DNA from: TMED69 sp036130055
GTDB lineage: Bacteria; Pseudomonadota; Gammaproteobacteria; Ga0077536
Assembly (NCBI GenBank): GCA_036130055.1
Contig: JAYYOR010000027.1
Span: 124,001-188,000 of the forward strand
Direction: 5' to 3'
Length of the DNA stretch: 64,000 nt
Below the pieces are notes generated by a model. The model was given only the letters and a program-made list of their open reading frames with translations. It was not told where the DNA came from and ran no database searches. The translations under genes and the position numbers were made by a program. Position 1 is the stretch's first letter; each line of letters begins with the position of its first letter. Positions 27,440-36,011 of the stretch are shown here, piece after piece.

Positions 27440-27961
27440 ATGACGAAAGCGAACCACAGAACTAAATTTATTATAAAATTTTTGCCCTTATTTGTGGTGG
27501 CTTTTATTCTTTTTTTTTGTCAACGCCAGGGTCTGTCAATCGAGAAACAAGATAGCAAAGAATTGCAAAATAATTTTCAGACTATACTGCAAACCGACAT
27601 AAATAGGCCTCTCAGTCAAGAAGCAAAAAAAATTTTAGAGCAGAATGGAACTGAACCCCCCTTTTCAAGTCCACTTCTGTACGAGAAGAGAAAAGGAACA
27701 TATCACTGTGCCAAATGCGGCAATTTATTATTCACCTCTGAAATGAAGTATGAAAGCGGAACTGGATGGCCATCTTTTTACGACCATGTAACAGGTAGTC
27801 TTGAGAAAAAGTTAGACTTCAGTCTTATTATTCCGCGGACTGAATACCATTGCTCTCGCTGCGGAGGCCATCAAGGACATGTTTTTAAAGATGGTCCGGC
27901 ACCCACTTTCCTACGTTGGTGCAATAATGGCTTAGCTTTAAATTTTAGACCAAGAAAATAA
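27440..27961 (+). CDS. msrB: membrane-anchored or exported MsrB methionine sulfoxide reductase
   Basis: A 173-residue protein with an N-terminal hydrophobic segment (about residues 10-28) that anchors or exports it, then a complete MsrB domain from about residue 45. Zinc CxxC pairs are CAKC and CSRC, the active-site helix contains SGTGWPSF, and the catalytic cysteine is in LRWCNNGLALNF. MsrB reduces methionine-R-sulfoxide. The catalytic residue is an ordinary Cys (TGC), unlike the two UGA-coded proteins later in the window. It is 4 bases after gshA. Confidence 0.95.
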   Translation: MTKANHRTKFIIKFLPLFVVAFILFFCQRQGLSIEKQDSKELQNNFQTILQTDINRPLSQEAKKILEQNGTEPPFSSPLLYEKRKGTYHCAKCGNLLFTSEMKYESGTGWPSFYDHVTGSLEKKLDFSLIIPRTEYHCSRCGGHQGHVFKDGPAPTFLRWCNNGLALNFRPRK

Positions 27962-27974
27962 TACGCTAAAGCAC

Positions 27975-28003
27975 TTGCATCAGCTCGTCCTACGATGTAT
28001 ATG
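27975..28003 (+). promoter_or_regulatory. candidate sigma70 promoter for the methylamine operon
   Basis: TTGCAT (27975-27980) and TATATG (27998-28003) are spaced by 17 bases, 35 bases before the first gene of the methylamine cluster, which has a good AAGGAG ribosome site. The match is moderate and unproven. Confidence 0.35.
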
Positions 28004-28037
28004 TAACCTCTCGGAGCACTGAAGGAGTTCTAAACCG

Positions 28038-29375
28038 ATGGCGATTTTCAAAAACACAAAATATGCAATTATTGGAGCGGGTATTCACGGATTAAGCACC
28101 GCTTATCATCTAGCAGTTGAACTGAAAAAAAACGGTAAAGGAAGCGGCGAAGACATTCTTGTAATAGACAAGGGAGGAATAGGAGCAGGGGCCTCAGGGA
28201 TAGCCTGCGGCGTTGTAAGAAACAACTACTATCAGCCTGCTATGAGAGAGCTTATGGCACAGTGCGTTGAAGTATGGGAGAGTGATCCCGAAGCCTTTAG
28301 TTATCACCCGGTCGGCTATATGCAAATATCACCCGTGTGTATGAGAGAAGATGTGAACTCTATATTCGAACAACAAAGAGCGATAGGTTATGAATCAGAA
28401 TTTATCGAAGGAACAGGTGATTCATCTGAGTATATGAAATCAATTTTCTCAGATTGGCGAGCACAAGGCATAACATCTGTTCTTCATGAAAAACGGGGAG
28501 GATACGCAAATAACAGTAAATCTGTCTACGGTTTAGCAAAAAAAGCGGAAAATGAAGGTGTAAAAATTCTAACCGGAGTGACAGTAACAGGATTCCAATT
28601 CGACAACCAGTCAGACGCAGTCAAAGCCCTTGAGACAGATAAAGGTCTAATTAACTGCGAATATTTGATAGTTGGAGCCGGGCCTTGGATAAAATCAATC
28701 TGGGAATACTTGGAGCTTCCTAAAACGGTAAAGTTCACTGGCAAAGACGGAAAACAAAAAGAGGTCCCTATGTGGATTTACTGGTCGTTGCAAGAGGGAA
28801 CTTTAGGCGTGGATCCAAATATGTTGAAAACGGATTCCGGAGACAAACCGCCCGTCATCCACGTTGACTCTGATGCCCCTCTTGTCGGTGAAGAAGGTGA
28901 GACGATCACGGAAAAACTTTGGGGTATTTACTACAAACCTGACTTTCACTTCAATGGAATTCAAGGAGGGTCTGCTCCATTTATAGTTCAATCTGAACCT
29001 GATTCAGTAAATGTAGATCCATACGGACCGGCGTCCCCAGACTTTGTAGTAGGCCCCGATTTCGCTTACTCTTGGTGCAGTGCTCTATCTCACTGTCAAA
29101 AAAGGTTTGAAGGAATGTCAGGTTTATTTAAAAAAGAACCCTCTGGTGGAATTGGTGCTTTCAGCCCGGATAGTTTCCCCATATTTGATGAATTTAGGCA
29201 GAACTGTTACATAATTGCAGATTCAAACCATGGCTACAAAATGCTCGGAGTGGGTAAGCTTGTAGCGGAAAAACTCATGGGTGAGCCTTCTTCTCTTCTG
29301 CAGCCTTTTAGATTTTCTCGATATGAGGAAAAAGAATCCCATCCCACTTCTAATAGCCCTTTTCCATGGAGCTAA
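28038..29375 (+). CDS. FAD-dependent oxidoreductase, DAO family, leading the methylamine operon
   Basis: A 445-residue flavoprotein of the DAO/SoxB type. The dinucleotide motif is AIIGAGIHGLSTAYHL near residue 10, and GGIGAGASGIACGVVRNNYY resembles the flavin-contacting region of sarcosine oxidase beta-like proteins. It sits 65 bases before gmaS and is separate from the mgdA copy further on, so the operon has two such proteins. It could oxidise another methylated amine or amino acid, or serve an accessory step; substrate is not inferable. The middle (about 240-330) contains an acidic insert not obvious in SoxB. Confidence 0.85.
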   Translation: MAIFKNTKYAIIGAGIHGLSTAYHLAVELKKNGKGSGEDILVIDKGGIGAGASGIACGVVRNNYYQPAMRELMAQCVEVWESDPEAFSYHPVGYMQISPVCMREDVNSIFEQQRAIGYESEFIEGTGDSSEYMKSIFSDWRAQGITSVLHEKRGGYANNSKSVYGLAKKAENEGVKILTGVTVTGFQFDNQSDAVKALETDKGLINCEYLIVGAGPWIKSIWEYLELPKTVKFTGKDGKQKEVPMWIYWSLQEGTLGVDPNMLKTDSGDKPPVIHVDSDAPLVGEEGETITEKLWGIYYKPDFHFNGIQGGSAPFIVQSEPDSVNVDPYGPASPDFVVGPDFAYSWCSALSHCQKRFEGMSGLFKKEPSGGIGAFSPDSFPIFDEFRQNCYIIADSNHGYKMLGVGKLVAEKLMGEPSSLLQPFRFSRYEEKESHPTSNSPFPWS

Positions 29376-29440
29376 AAGCGAAATAGTTAAGATTCTAGTG
29401 GGAAACATGGTAAACCTAAAATAAAGAAGGGGAATATAGA

Positions 29441-30913
29441 GTGAGTGAAACTGACCTTGAAATATATGTGGCGGACAAGCAAAGAGCTGAACTAGTAAAA
29501 AAAGTTAGAAGTAAAATTAATGAACTTAATATTCAGTATATTTATTACCAATTTATTTCTGTTACTGGAAGGATTGTGGGGAAAGGAATCCCAGCTGATC
29601 ATTGGGAAAGAACTGCCACTAAAGGATTTCAACTAGTTTACGGTTCAACCGCAAATTTATTTATTGACAGGCACGACCAATACATTGGCTACGGACCGGA
29701 AGCAATGGAGCTAGTAGGTATCCCAGACCCTGATACCTTCTGCCAACTCCCATGGGATAAAAGGGTAGCAAGAGTTTACTGCGTTTGCTTCAGAAACCGC
29801 GAGGAACGAGAAAATCCAGGAGCGTTTTTAACCTCCGATTGTAGAGGTAATTTAAAGCGGGCTCATTCCGATTTTAAAGAAAAATACGGAATGGAGTTAA
29901 GGGCTGGAACAGAACCTGAGATGATGTGGCTAAAGCGAGGTGAAGATGGGAAACCTAATGGTGGAGTAACCGAGCCTTACTGTTATCACATTGACCAATT
30001 TGAAAGCCTTAGACCAGTCTTTATGAAAGTTATCGAGTACGGACAGGCAATGGGACTCGACATGATTCAAGGTGACCATGAGGATGCTCCCGGTCAACTT
30101 GAGCTAAATTGGACTTTCGATGATGTGGTGAGAAATGCAGACAGGTTATCCACTTACCGACAGATTTGCGCTCAAGTTGCTCGAGAAAATAACCTCATCG
30201 CTTGTTTCATGTCTAAACCGTTTATGGGCGTATCTGCATCAGGCTGCCATACCAATATCTCGCTTTGGAAAGGTGGAAAGAACTCAATTAACAAGCTCCA
30301 TCAAAATATTTTACCAGGAATGGATGGGGTATTTACTTATCGCGAGGGAGGCGAGAATTTGTTTATGCCAGATACTGATGATCCCCAGTTACCTGGAAAG
30401 GTTGGGCTGCAATGCGTGGGAGGAATCGTAAAACATCTCGGGGCACTAACAGCAATTGGTTGCTCTACGGTAAATTCTTACAGAAGATTATGGGATACAG
30501 GTTTCTGGGCGCCCGTTTTCGCAGACTGGGGATTTCAGAACCGTACAACTGGGCTTAGAGTCTCCGCGCCAGGAAGATTCGAGTACAGAGCAGTTGACTC
30601 GATGGTAAACCCATATCTTCTAGGTTCGGCTCTATTAAGTGCATTCGAGGATGGAATCGACAATGACATTGATCCAGGTGAACCGGAAAATCGAAATATT
30701 TATGAGGCTATGGAGGCCGGGAAACAAGTTAAACGGTTGCCCATGTCTCTCGGCGAAGCTCTTCAAAGACTCGAGGACGACGAAGTGATCAAAGCATCAA
30801 TGCCAGGAGATATGTATAAGATCTACAAATGGTACAAGAATGATGAACACGAAAAATTCATGGCTACGGTAACGGACTGGGACCAAGAAATGTACATGGA
30901 TTGTCTTCCATAA
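29441..30913 (+). CDS. gmaS: gamma-glutamylmethylamide synthetase (glutamine synthetase-like)
   Basis: A 490-residue glutamine-synthetase-fold ligase starting with GTG behind AGAAGGGGA. GmaS joins methylamine to glutamate using ATP to give gamma-glutamylmethylamide. Visible GS motifs are GTEPEMMW, GLDMIQGDHEDAPGQLELNW, SASGCHTNISLW and NSYRRLW with FEYRAVDSMVNPYLL. GS proper is excluded mainly by context: it is followed by mgsABC and mgdABCD, the full N-methylglutamate pathway. A GlnT-type enzyme with other specificity remains possible. Confidence 0.93.
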   Translation: MSETDLEIYVADKQRAELVKKVRSKINELNIQYIYYQFISVTGRIVGKGIPADHWERTATKGFQLVYGSTANLFIDRHDQYIGYGPEAMELVGIPDPDTFCQLPWDKRVARVYCVCFRNREERENPGAFLTSDCRGNLKRAHSDFKEKYGMELRAGTEPEMMWLKRGEDGKPNGGVTEPYCYHIDQFESLRPVFMKVIEYGQAMGLDMIQGDHEDAPGQLELNWTFDDVVRNADRLSTYRQICAQVARENNLIACFMSKPFMGVSASGCHTNISLWKGGKNSINKLHQNILPGMDGVFTYREGGENLFMPDTDDPQLPGKVGLQCVGGIVKHLGALTAIGCSTVNSYRRLWDTGFWAPVFADWGFQNRTTGLRVSAPGRFEYRAVDSMVNPYLLGSALLSAFEDGIDNDIDPGEPENRNIYEAMEAGKQVKRLPMSLGEALQRLEDDEVIKASMPGDMYKIYKWYKNDEHEKFMATVTDWDQEMYMDCLP

Positions 30914-30934
30914 CAAAAAAACAAGGAGCGCATC

Positions 30935-31879
30935 ATGTGTGGAATAGCGGGGGTAATTCATAGAAATGGCAACTCAAAAATAGGGGAAGAAATGTCCTCT
31001 ATGCTTCAGGCAATGAAGCACAGAGGGCCAGACTCAACGGGATTTGCACTTTATTGCGAACGAAACGAGGGGCATCCGGATCAGTATGTTATGCGTATGA
31101 AGGTTGCGGAGAGCCACGAAACTGCTAAAGGTTATGATATTCATGCGAAAATGGAAGAGCGAATAAAAAATGTGGAACTCCGCCTCAAGGAACTTAATGT
31201 CAAAGTGTTAGAAGCCGAAAAGATTACCGATTACGCATTACGTTATACCTTCAACTGTGACGGGAATCTTCGACAGTTAGCCAACTACGTTGAAGATGTA
31301 GAAGGGGTCGAAATACTCTCTATTGGGAAAGGGTTAGAACTAGTGAAAGATTTAGGAGATGCAACAGTGGTATCGGATCTTTACTCCTTAAATTCTTTCA
31401 ATGGAACTCACGCGATTGGCCATACCCGCATGGCCACTGAATCAGATGTCGATATAAGGTCGGCCCACCCCTATTGGGCCTATCCTTTCGCTGACGTATC
31501 CGTCGTTCATAATGGACAATTGACCAATTACTGGTCAAAAAGACGTGAATTGGAGAGAAAAGGGCATAGATTTATGTCTAGTTGCGATTCAGAACTTATT
31601 GCAGTTTATATCGCTGACAAAATTGAACAAGGAAAAAACCTAGAAGACTCCATGCGGCAAAGCGTCGACGAGTTAGACGGCGTTTTTACATACTTACTAG
31701 CAACATCAGATTCTTTGGGGATGGCTAAAGATACGATGGCTGCAAAACCAATGGTCCTTTTTGAAAGTGACGACATAGTTGCCCTAGCTTCTGAGGAAGT
31801 CGCCATTAGAACCATCATGAATAACGAAATTGACACATCAGACCCATATGACGGAGAGGTAAGAGTATGGCAGGCCTAG
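30935..31879 (+). CDS. mgsA: N-methylglutamate synthase subunit A (class II glutamine amidotransferase-like)
   Basis: A 314-residue N-terminal-nucleophile protein. Met1 is followed by Cys2 (MCGIAGVIHR), which becomes the nucleophile after Met removal, and MKHRGPDSTGFALY and GHTRMATESDVDIRSAHPY are typical of the class II amidotransferase (GltB N-terminal) domain. In the NMG pathway it releases the methylamine group of gamma-glutamylmethylamide for transfer to 2-oxoglutarate. It overlaps mgsB by 13 bases. Confidence 0.93.
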   Translation: MCGIAGVIHRNGNSKIGEEMSSMLQAMKHRGPDSTGFALYCERNEGHPDQYVMRMKVAESHETAKGYDIHAKMEERIKNVELRLKELNVKVLEAEKITDYALRYTFNCDGNLRQLANYVEDVEGVEILSIGKGLELVKDLGDATVVSDLYSLNSFNGTHAIGHTRMATESDVDIRSAHPYWAYPFADVSVVHNGQLTNYWSKRRELERKGHRFMSSCDSELIAVYIADKIEQGKNLEDSMRQSVDELDGVFTYLLATSDSLGMAKDTMAAKPMVLFESDDIVALASEEVAIRTIMNNEIDTSDPYDGEVRVWQA

Positions 31880-32715
31880 AAAAATCAAAGGAACCTCTGA
31901 AAACAGAGATGAGAACCGAGTCACTGCTCGGGAGAACCCAGCAAGTCTTTTTTTCACTTGATAACAATGAAGAAAAGATGTCCCAACCATTTACTTATGA
32001 AGTGGATTTTTCAAAATCAGCGGAGATTGATGCGGAAAACCTAAACACAAGACAAATTAATAGCAAAATAAAACACCTTCTGACACAGGGACATGGAAGT
32101 ATCACAATTAAAAACCCTGGGGCTAAGCATAGTATCGGAGTTGGAATATTAAATAGATTAAATTTGAGAATTGAAGGAAGTCTGGGATATTTTGGGCTAG
32201 GTTTACTTGACGGGCCAAACGTCACTGTTGAGGGAAGAGTTGGTTGGTCTTGCGGAGAAAATATGATGTCTGGAACTGTGCTTATTAAAAAAAACGCTGG
32301 TTCGACTTTCGGCGCCGCAATTAGAGGGGGCGACTTAGTATGTCGAGGTGATGTTGGGGCTAGGACTGGTATCGACCAAAAAGGCGGAACCATTATCGCA
32401 GGTGGAAGCACAGGTGCTTTCTCAGGATTTATGATGCAGCGGGGAAGAATGGTTATACTCGGAGACGCCGGAAATAACTTAGGGGACTCAATGTACGATG
32501 GTACAATTTATGTCGGTGGAACAATCAAAAGCTTAGGAGCTGATGCGGTGGAAGCCGAAGTTACAACGGCAGACGAAAAATGGTTGCTTGAAAAACTAAC
32601 CCTTTATGGATTAGCAGATAGGCTCGATTTACCAACAATGAAGAAAGTGGTCTCTGGCAAACAACTATGGAATTACGATAGTCTTGAACCAAGCGAAAAA
32701 AAGCTTGTTCTATAA
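31867..32715 (+). CDS. mgsB: N-methylglutamate synthase subunit B (GXGXG domain)
   Basis: A 282-residue protein equivalent to the C-terminal beta-helix (GXGXG) domain of glutamate synthase. The repeated turns are clear: NRLNLRIEGSLGYFGLG, GPNVTVEGRVGWSCGEN, FGAAIRGGDLVCRGDVG, GGTIIAGGSTGAFSGFM, GNNLGDSMYDGTIYVGG. It serves as structural partner of MgsA and MgsC. In ordinary GltB these three parts are one polypeptide; here they are separate genes as in known NMG clusters. Confidence 0.93.
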   Translation: MAGLEKSKEPLKTEMRTESLLGRTQQVFFSLDNNEEKMSQPFTYEVDFSKSAEIDAENLNTRQINSKIKHLLTQGHGSITIKNPGAKHSIGVGILNRLNLRIEGSLGYFGLGLLDGPNVTVEGRVGWSCGENMMSGTVLIKKNAGSTFGAAIRGGDLVCRGDVGARTGIDQKGGTIIAGGSTGAFSGFMMQRGRMVILGDAGNNLGDSMYDGTIYVGGTIKSLGADAVEAEVTTADEKWLLEKLTLYGLADRLDLPTMKKVVSGKQLWNYDSLEPSEKKLVL

Positions 32716-32735
32716 AACAAAAAGGAGCAATACCT

Positions 32736-34073
32736 ATGGCCGACGATAAGGAAAAATATTTATTAGGAAAAAGTCCTATCTTTACCCCAGATGTCGTGAA
32801 CGACATTCATATCAAGTCTGAACTCGGCAGATATCGTATGCGTGGCTTCTCGATGTTTAAAAAAGTGCCGGGATGGGATCAATTAACCTTCATGCCCGGA
32901 ACATTAACAAGATTTGTAATAGAGGGGTACAGAGAGAAATGCGAAACTAAAACAATCATTGGTCCGAGAGCAAAACGTCCTATTGAATTAGATATACCTG
33001 TATACATCACCGGCATGAGTTTTGGAGCATTATCCTTTGAGGCCAAAACCGCGCTAGCAAGGGGCGCAACGATGGCAGGTACAGCAACTTGTTCTGGAGA
33101 AGGGGGAATGATCCCAGACGAAAGACGCTTTTCCGAGAAATGGTTCTACCAGTGTATACAATCGAGATATGGCTTCAATCCTCAACATCTAAGATTGGCC
33201 GACGGTTGCGAATTTTTTATTGGACAAGGAGCAAAAGTTGGCCTAGGAGGCCACTTGATGGGTCAAAAAGTTACGGACCAAGTGGCAGAAATGCGTTCGC
33301 TTCCCGCAGGAATAGATCAAAGATCGCCTGCCAGGCATCCAGATTGGTTGGGGCCTGACGACCTGGCACTAAAAATCGAGGAAATAAGAGAGGCAACTAA
33401 TTGGGAGATTCCTATTCAACTAAAACTGGGAGCTGCTAGGGTCTATGACGATGTTCGAATGGCAGCAAAAACCGATCCAGATTCGATATATATAGACGGT
33501 ATGGAAGGTGGTACAGCAGCCGGACCACATCTTGCTTCTGAAGAAACAGGAGTTCCAGGAATTGCCGCTATTCGGCAAGCTAGGAGAGCTTTAGATGACG
33601 TCGGGAAAAGTGGGGAGATAACTCTAGTGTACGCTGGGGGGATCAGGAATGGCGGAGACATTGCCAAAGCCCTAGCACTGGGCGCAGACGCTATTGCTAT
33701 CGGTCACGCGTCAATGATGGCTTTAAACTGTAATAAAGACATCCCGGAAGCAAATTATGAGGAAGAAATGGGAGTTAAAGCCGGAAACTGTTACCATTGC
33801 CATACAGGTAGGTGTCCAGTTGGAATTGCTACCCAAGACCCCAAATTGAGAGAAAGACTTGACCCAGATAAGGCTGCAGAAAGAGTCTATAATTTCCTGC
33901 ATACACTAGCCATTGAGTGCCAAATGATGGCTCGGGCGTGCGGAAAAACGAACATACACTCCTTAGAACCTGAGGACTCAGCGGCACTTACGATGGAGGC
34001 GTCAGCAATGGCTCAAGTTCCGCTGGCTGGGACGCAAGTTACAGTGGGAAGACCAGATTTAAACCGATTCTGA
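32736..34073 (+). CDS. mgsC: N-methylglutamate synthase subunit C (FMN / Fe-S glutamate synthase domain)
   Basis: A 445-residue protein matching the FMN-binding glutamate synthase domain. Motifs include ITGMSFGALSFEAK, QLKLGAARV and YIDGMEGGTAAGP, LVYAGGIRNGGDIAKALALGADAIAIG for FMN, and an iron-sulfur ligand set CYHCHTGRC (C352, C355, C360) followed by PVGIATQ. It makes N-methylglutamate from the methylamine released by MgsA and 2-oxoglutarate. A strong AAAAGGAGC ribosome site lies before it. Confidence 0.94.
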   Translation: MADDKEKYLLGKSPIFTPDVVNDIHIKSELGRYRMRGFSMFKKVPGWDQLTFMPGTLTRFVIEGYREKCETKTIIGPRAKRPIELDIPVYITGMSFGALSFEAKTALARGATMAGTATCSGEGGMIPDERRFSEKWFYQCIQSRYGFNPQHLRLADGCEFFIGQGAKVGLGGHLMGQKVTDQVAEMRSLPAGIDQRSPARHPDWLGPDDLALKIEEIREATNWEIPIQLKLGAARVYDDVRMAAKTDPDSIYIDGMEGGTAAGPHLASEETGVPGIAAIRQARRALDDVGKSGEITLVYAGGIRNGGDIAKALALGADAIAIGHASMMALNCNKDIPEANYEEEMGVKAGNCYHCHTGRCPVGIATQDPKLRERLDPDKAAERVYNFLHTLAIECQMMARACGKTNIHSLEPEDSAALTMEASAMAQVPLAGTQVTVGRPDLNRF

Positions 34074-34104
34074 TTAGTATCGAATACACTGAATGGAGAA
34101 CGTA

Positions 34105-34497
34105 ATGAGTGAAAAAAAAGATATTGACCACTACCTAAAATCAGATGGTGTCGACTCTGAGCGAGAGAAAATGATCGGTCAAACAATCGGGTATCGTTAT
34201 GATGTGAACTTGTTGCCAGACCTCTCAAAGCTAACACCATTCTTGAAAAAATATCTAGACTTCATGGGTTGGAAAGACTTGAACTGGTTAGAAGACATCC
34301 ACATGGGGTATGAAGAAGGGCGTGCAGCGGTCTTTGACCGAAATATTAACGGATGGGTGACTGTTCCACCCGACCTAAAGCTGCCAGATAATCAACAAGA
34401 AAGAGATATGATTGCAAGAGAACTACTAGTAAAATTTCAAATGTCTGATAATCACCCTCTAGTAGCACTTAGAACAGCATATGGAAAATTCGACTAA
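34105..34497 (+). CDS. unrecognised 130-residue protein between mgs and mgd genes
   Basis: I do not recognise this family. The start at 34105 is preferred over the upstream ATG at 34093 because GGAGAA lies five bases in front of it. The predicted soluble protein is acidic, has no signal or membrane segment and no cysteine. Distinct parts are IGYRYDVNLLPDLSKL, LDFMGWKDLNWLEDIHMGYEEGRAAVFDR and an aromatic/charged C-terminus. It lies 19 bases after mgsC (counting from the 34093 ATG) and 25 before mgdA, so it is almost certainly part of the methylamine operon, perhaps an assembly or accessory factor for NMG synthase or dehydrogenase. Confidence 0.85.
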   Translation: MSEKKDIDHYLKSDGVDSEREKMIGQTIGYRYDVNLLPDLSKLTPFLKKYLDFMGWKDLNWLEDIHMGYEEGRAAVFDRNINGWVTVPPDLKLPDNQQERDMIARELLVKFQMSDNHPLVALRTAYGKFD

Positions 34498-34522
34498 AAT
34501 TTTTTGATCCTTTATTTAAGAA

Positions 34523-35764
34523 ATGTCTATTAGATTATTAAAGTACGGGTTCATTGATAACCACGCGGAAGAGCGTTGGTTCAACCCAGCAAAAGAACTT
34601 CAAGATTCATACGACGTTGTTATAATCGGAGCGGGAGGTCATGGCTTAGCTTGTGCTTATTATCTTTCTCATTACCATGACGTTAGAAAAGTTGCTGTTT
34701 TAGAAAAAAATTATATAGGCGCCGGCAACACTGGTAGAAACACAACCATCATTAGATCAAATTATCTGACAGAGGAAGGAGTTAAATTCTACGGTGAGAG
34801 TGTTCGTCTTTTTAACCAACTGTCAGAAGAATTAGAAACTAATATTTTTTTCTCAGAAAGAGGACACTTTACTCTTGCGCACAGTGACGCTACTTTAAGG
34901 ACTGCAAGATGGCGGGCAGAAGTTAACAAACACTACGGAATAGAAAGTAGCGTTGTCGGGCCATCCGAGGTTAAAACAGCTTGCCCGGAAATCGACCTGA
35001 GTTGTGGGGGCAACCATCCTATTGAAGGAGCACTTTTTCATGCTCCAGGGGCAGTTGCGAGACATGACGCAGTAGCTTGGGGGTATGCAAAGAAAGCTTG
35101 CCAACAAGGAGTAGAAATCCACCAGCACACCGAGGTTGAAGGGATTAATATCGAAAACAATAAAATTACTTCAGTCCAAACCAATAGAGGCTTAATCAAG
35201 ACCGATACCGTTCTTTCTGCTGTCGCAGGAGCTACCCCGACTATACTAAATATGGTCGGCCTCGATTCCCCAATCGATATTTATCCTCTTCAGGCTTGCG
35301 TGACTGAACCTATGAAACCATGGTTAGACACTATAATCGTTTCTGGTAGCCTTCATATCTATGTAAGTCAAAGCTCGAGAGGTGAATTAGTTATGGGTGC
35401 TTCAGTAGATCCGGTCGAACAACATAACACCAAATCCAGTTTTGAATTTGTATCTGGTATGTGCGATCAAATTCTGGACTTGTTCCCCTTCTTAAGCACC
35501 GTAAAAATAAATAGGCAATGGGCAGGCATGGCGGACATGACACCAGATTTTGCTCCTATTATGGGCACGACTCCAGTCGATGGTTTTTTTCTTGATTCGG
35601 GCTGGGGTACCTGGGGGTTTAAAGCGACGCCTGTTAGCGGTAAATCTTTGGATAATTCAACCGATAAAAATAAAAACGACCCTCTTATTAGCGGCTTTAA
35701 TCTTAGCAGATTTAAGGACTTTAAACTCGTAGGTGAAAAAGGAGCCGCGTCCGTAGGACATTAG
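34523..35764 (+). CDS. mgdA: N-methylglutamate dehydrogenase subunit A (SoxB-like)
   Basis: A 413-residue FAD protein related to the beta subunit of heterotetrameric sarcosine oxidase. It has VVIIGAGGHGLACAYYLS near residue 33, the GNTGRNTTIIRSNYL stretch, and a C-terminal MADMTPDFAPIMG region. The covalent-FMN histidine and FAD site lie in this subunit in the family. With MgdBCD it oxidises N-methylglutamate to glutamate and a C1 unit. Confidence 0.92.
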   Translation: MSIRLLKYGFIDNHAEERWFNPAKELQDSYDVVIIGAGGHGLACAYYLSHYHDVRKVAVLEKNYIGAGNTGRNTTIIRSNYLTEEGVKFYGESVRLFNQLSEELETNIFFSERGHFTLAHSDATLRTARWRAEVNKHYGIESSVVGPSEVKTACPEIDLSCGGNHPIEGALFHAPGAVARHDAVAWGYAKKACQQGVEIHQHTEVEGINIENNKITSVQTNRGLIKTDTVLSAVAGATPTILNMVGLDSPIDIYPLQACVTEPMKPWLDTIIVSGSLHIYVSQSSRGELVMGASVDPVEQHNTKSSFEFVSGMCDQILDLFPFLSTVKINRQWAGMADMTPDFAPIMGTTPVDGFFLDSGWGTWGFKATPVSGKSLDNSTDKNKNDPLISGFNLSRFKDFKLVGEKGAASVGH

Positions 35765-35774
35765 TATATTAAAA

Positions 35775-36011
35775 ATGAAATACTTAGACTGTCCAATTAT
35801 AGGGGAAAGACCCATTTCTGAATTTATTTATGGGGGCTCGATAGACCCAGAACCATCTAACTTTGATGGTTCTGCAGGATGGTGGGCTTATCATCAAGAT
35901 AGCCGACCACTCACGCGGAAAGAGTGGTGGTACCATCAACCTACCCAGACGTGGTTCAGAGTTAAGCGAGATACAGAAGCTAATATCATTCTCTCAATCG
36001 AGGAAAATTGA
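35775..36011 (+). CDS. mgdB: N-methylglutamate dehydrogenase subunit B (SoxD-like)
   Basis: A 78-residue protein like the small delta subunit of sarcosine oxidase: LDCPIIGERPISEFIYGG at the N-terminus, then GWWAYHQDSRPLTRKEWWYH and WFRVKRDTEANIILS. The family's N-terminal CxxC zinc half-site is reduced to one cysteine (CPIIG). The TGA stop overlaps the mgdC ATG. It is a little shorter than typical SoxD. Confidence 0.9.
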   Translation: MKYLDCPIIGERPISEFIYGGSIDPEPSNFDGSAGWWAYHQDSRPLTRKEWWYHQPTQTWFRVKRDTEANIILSIEEN

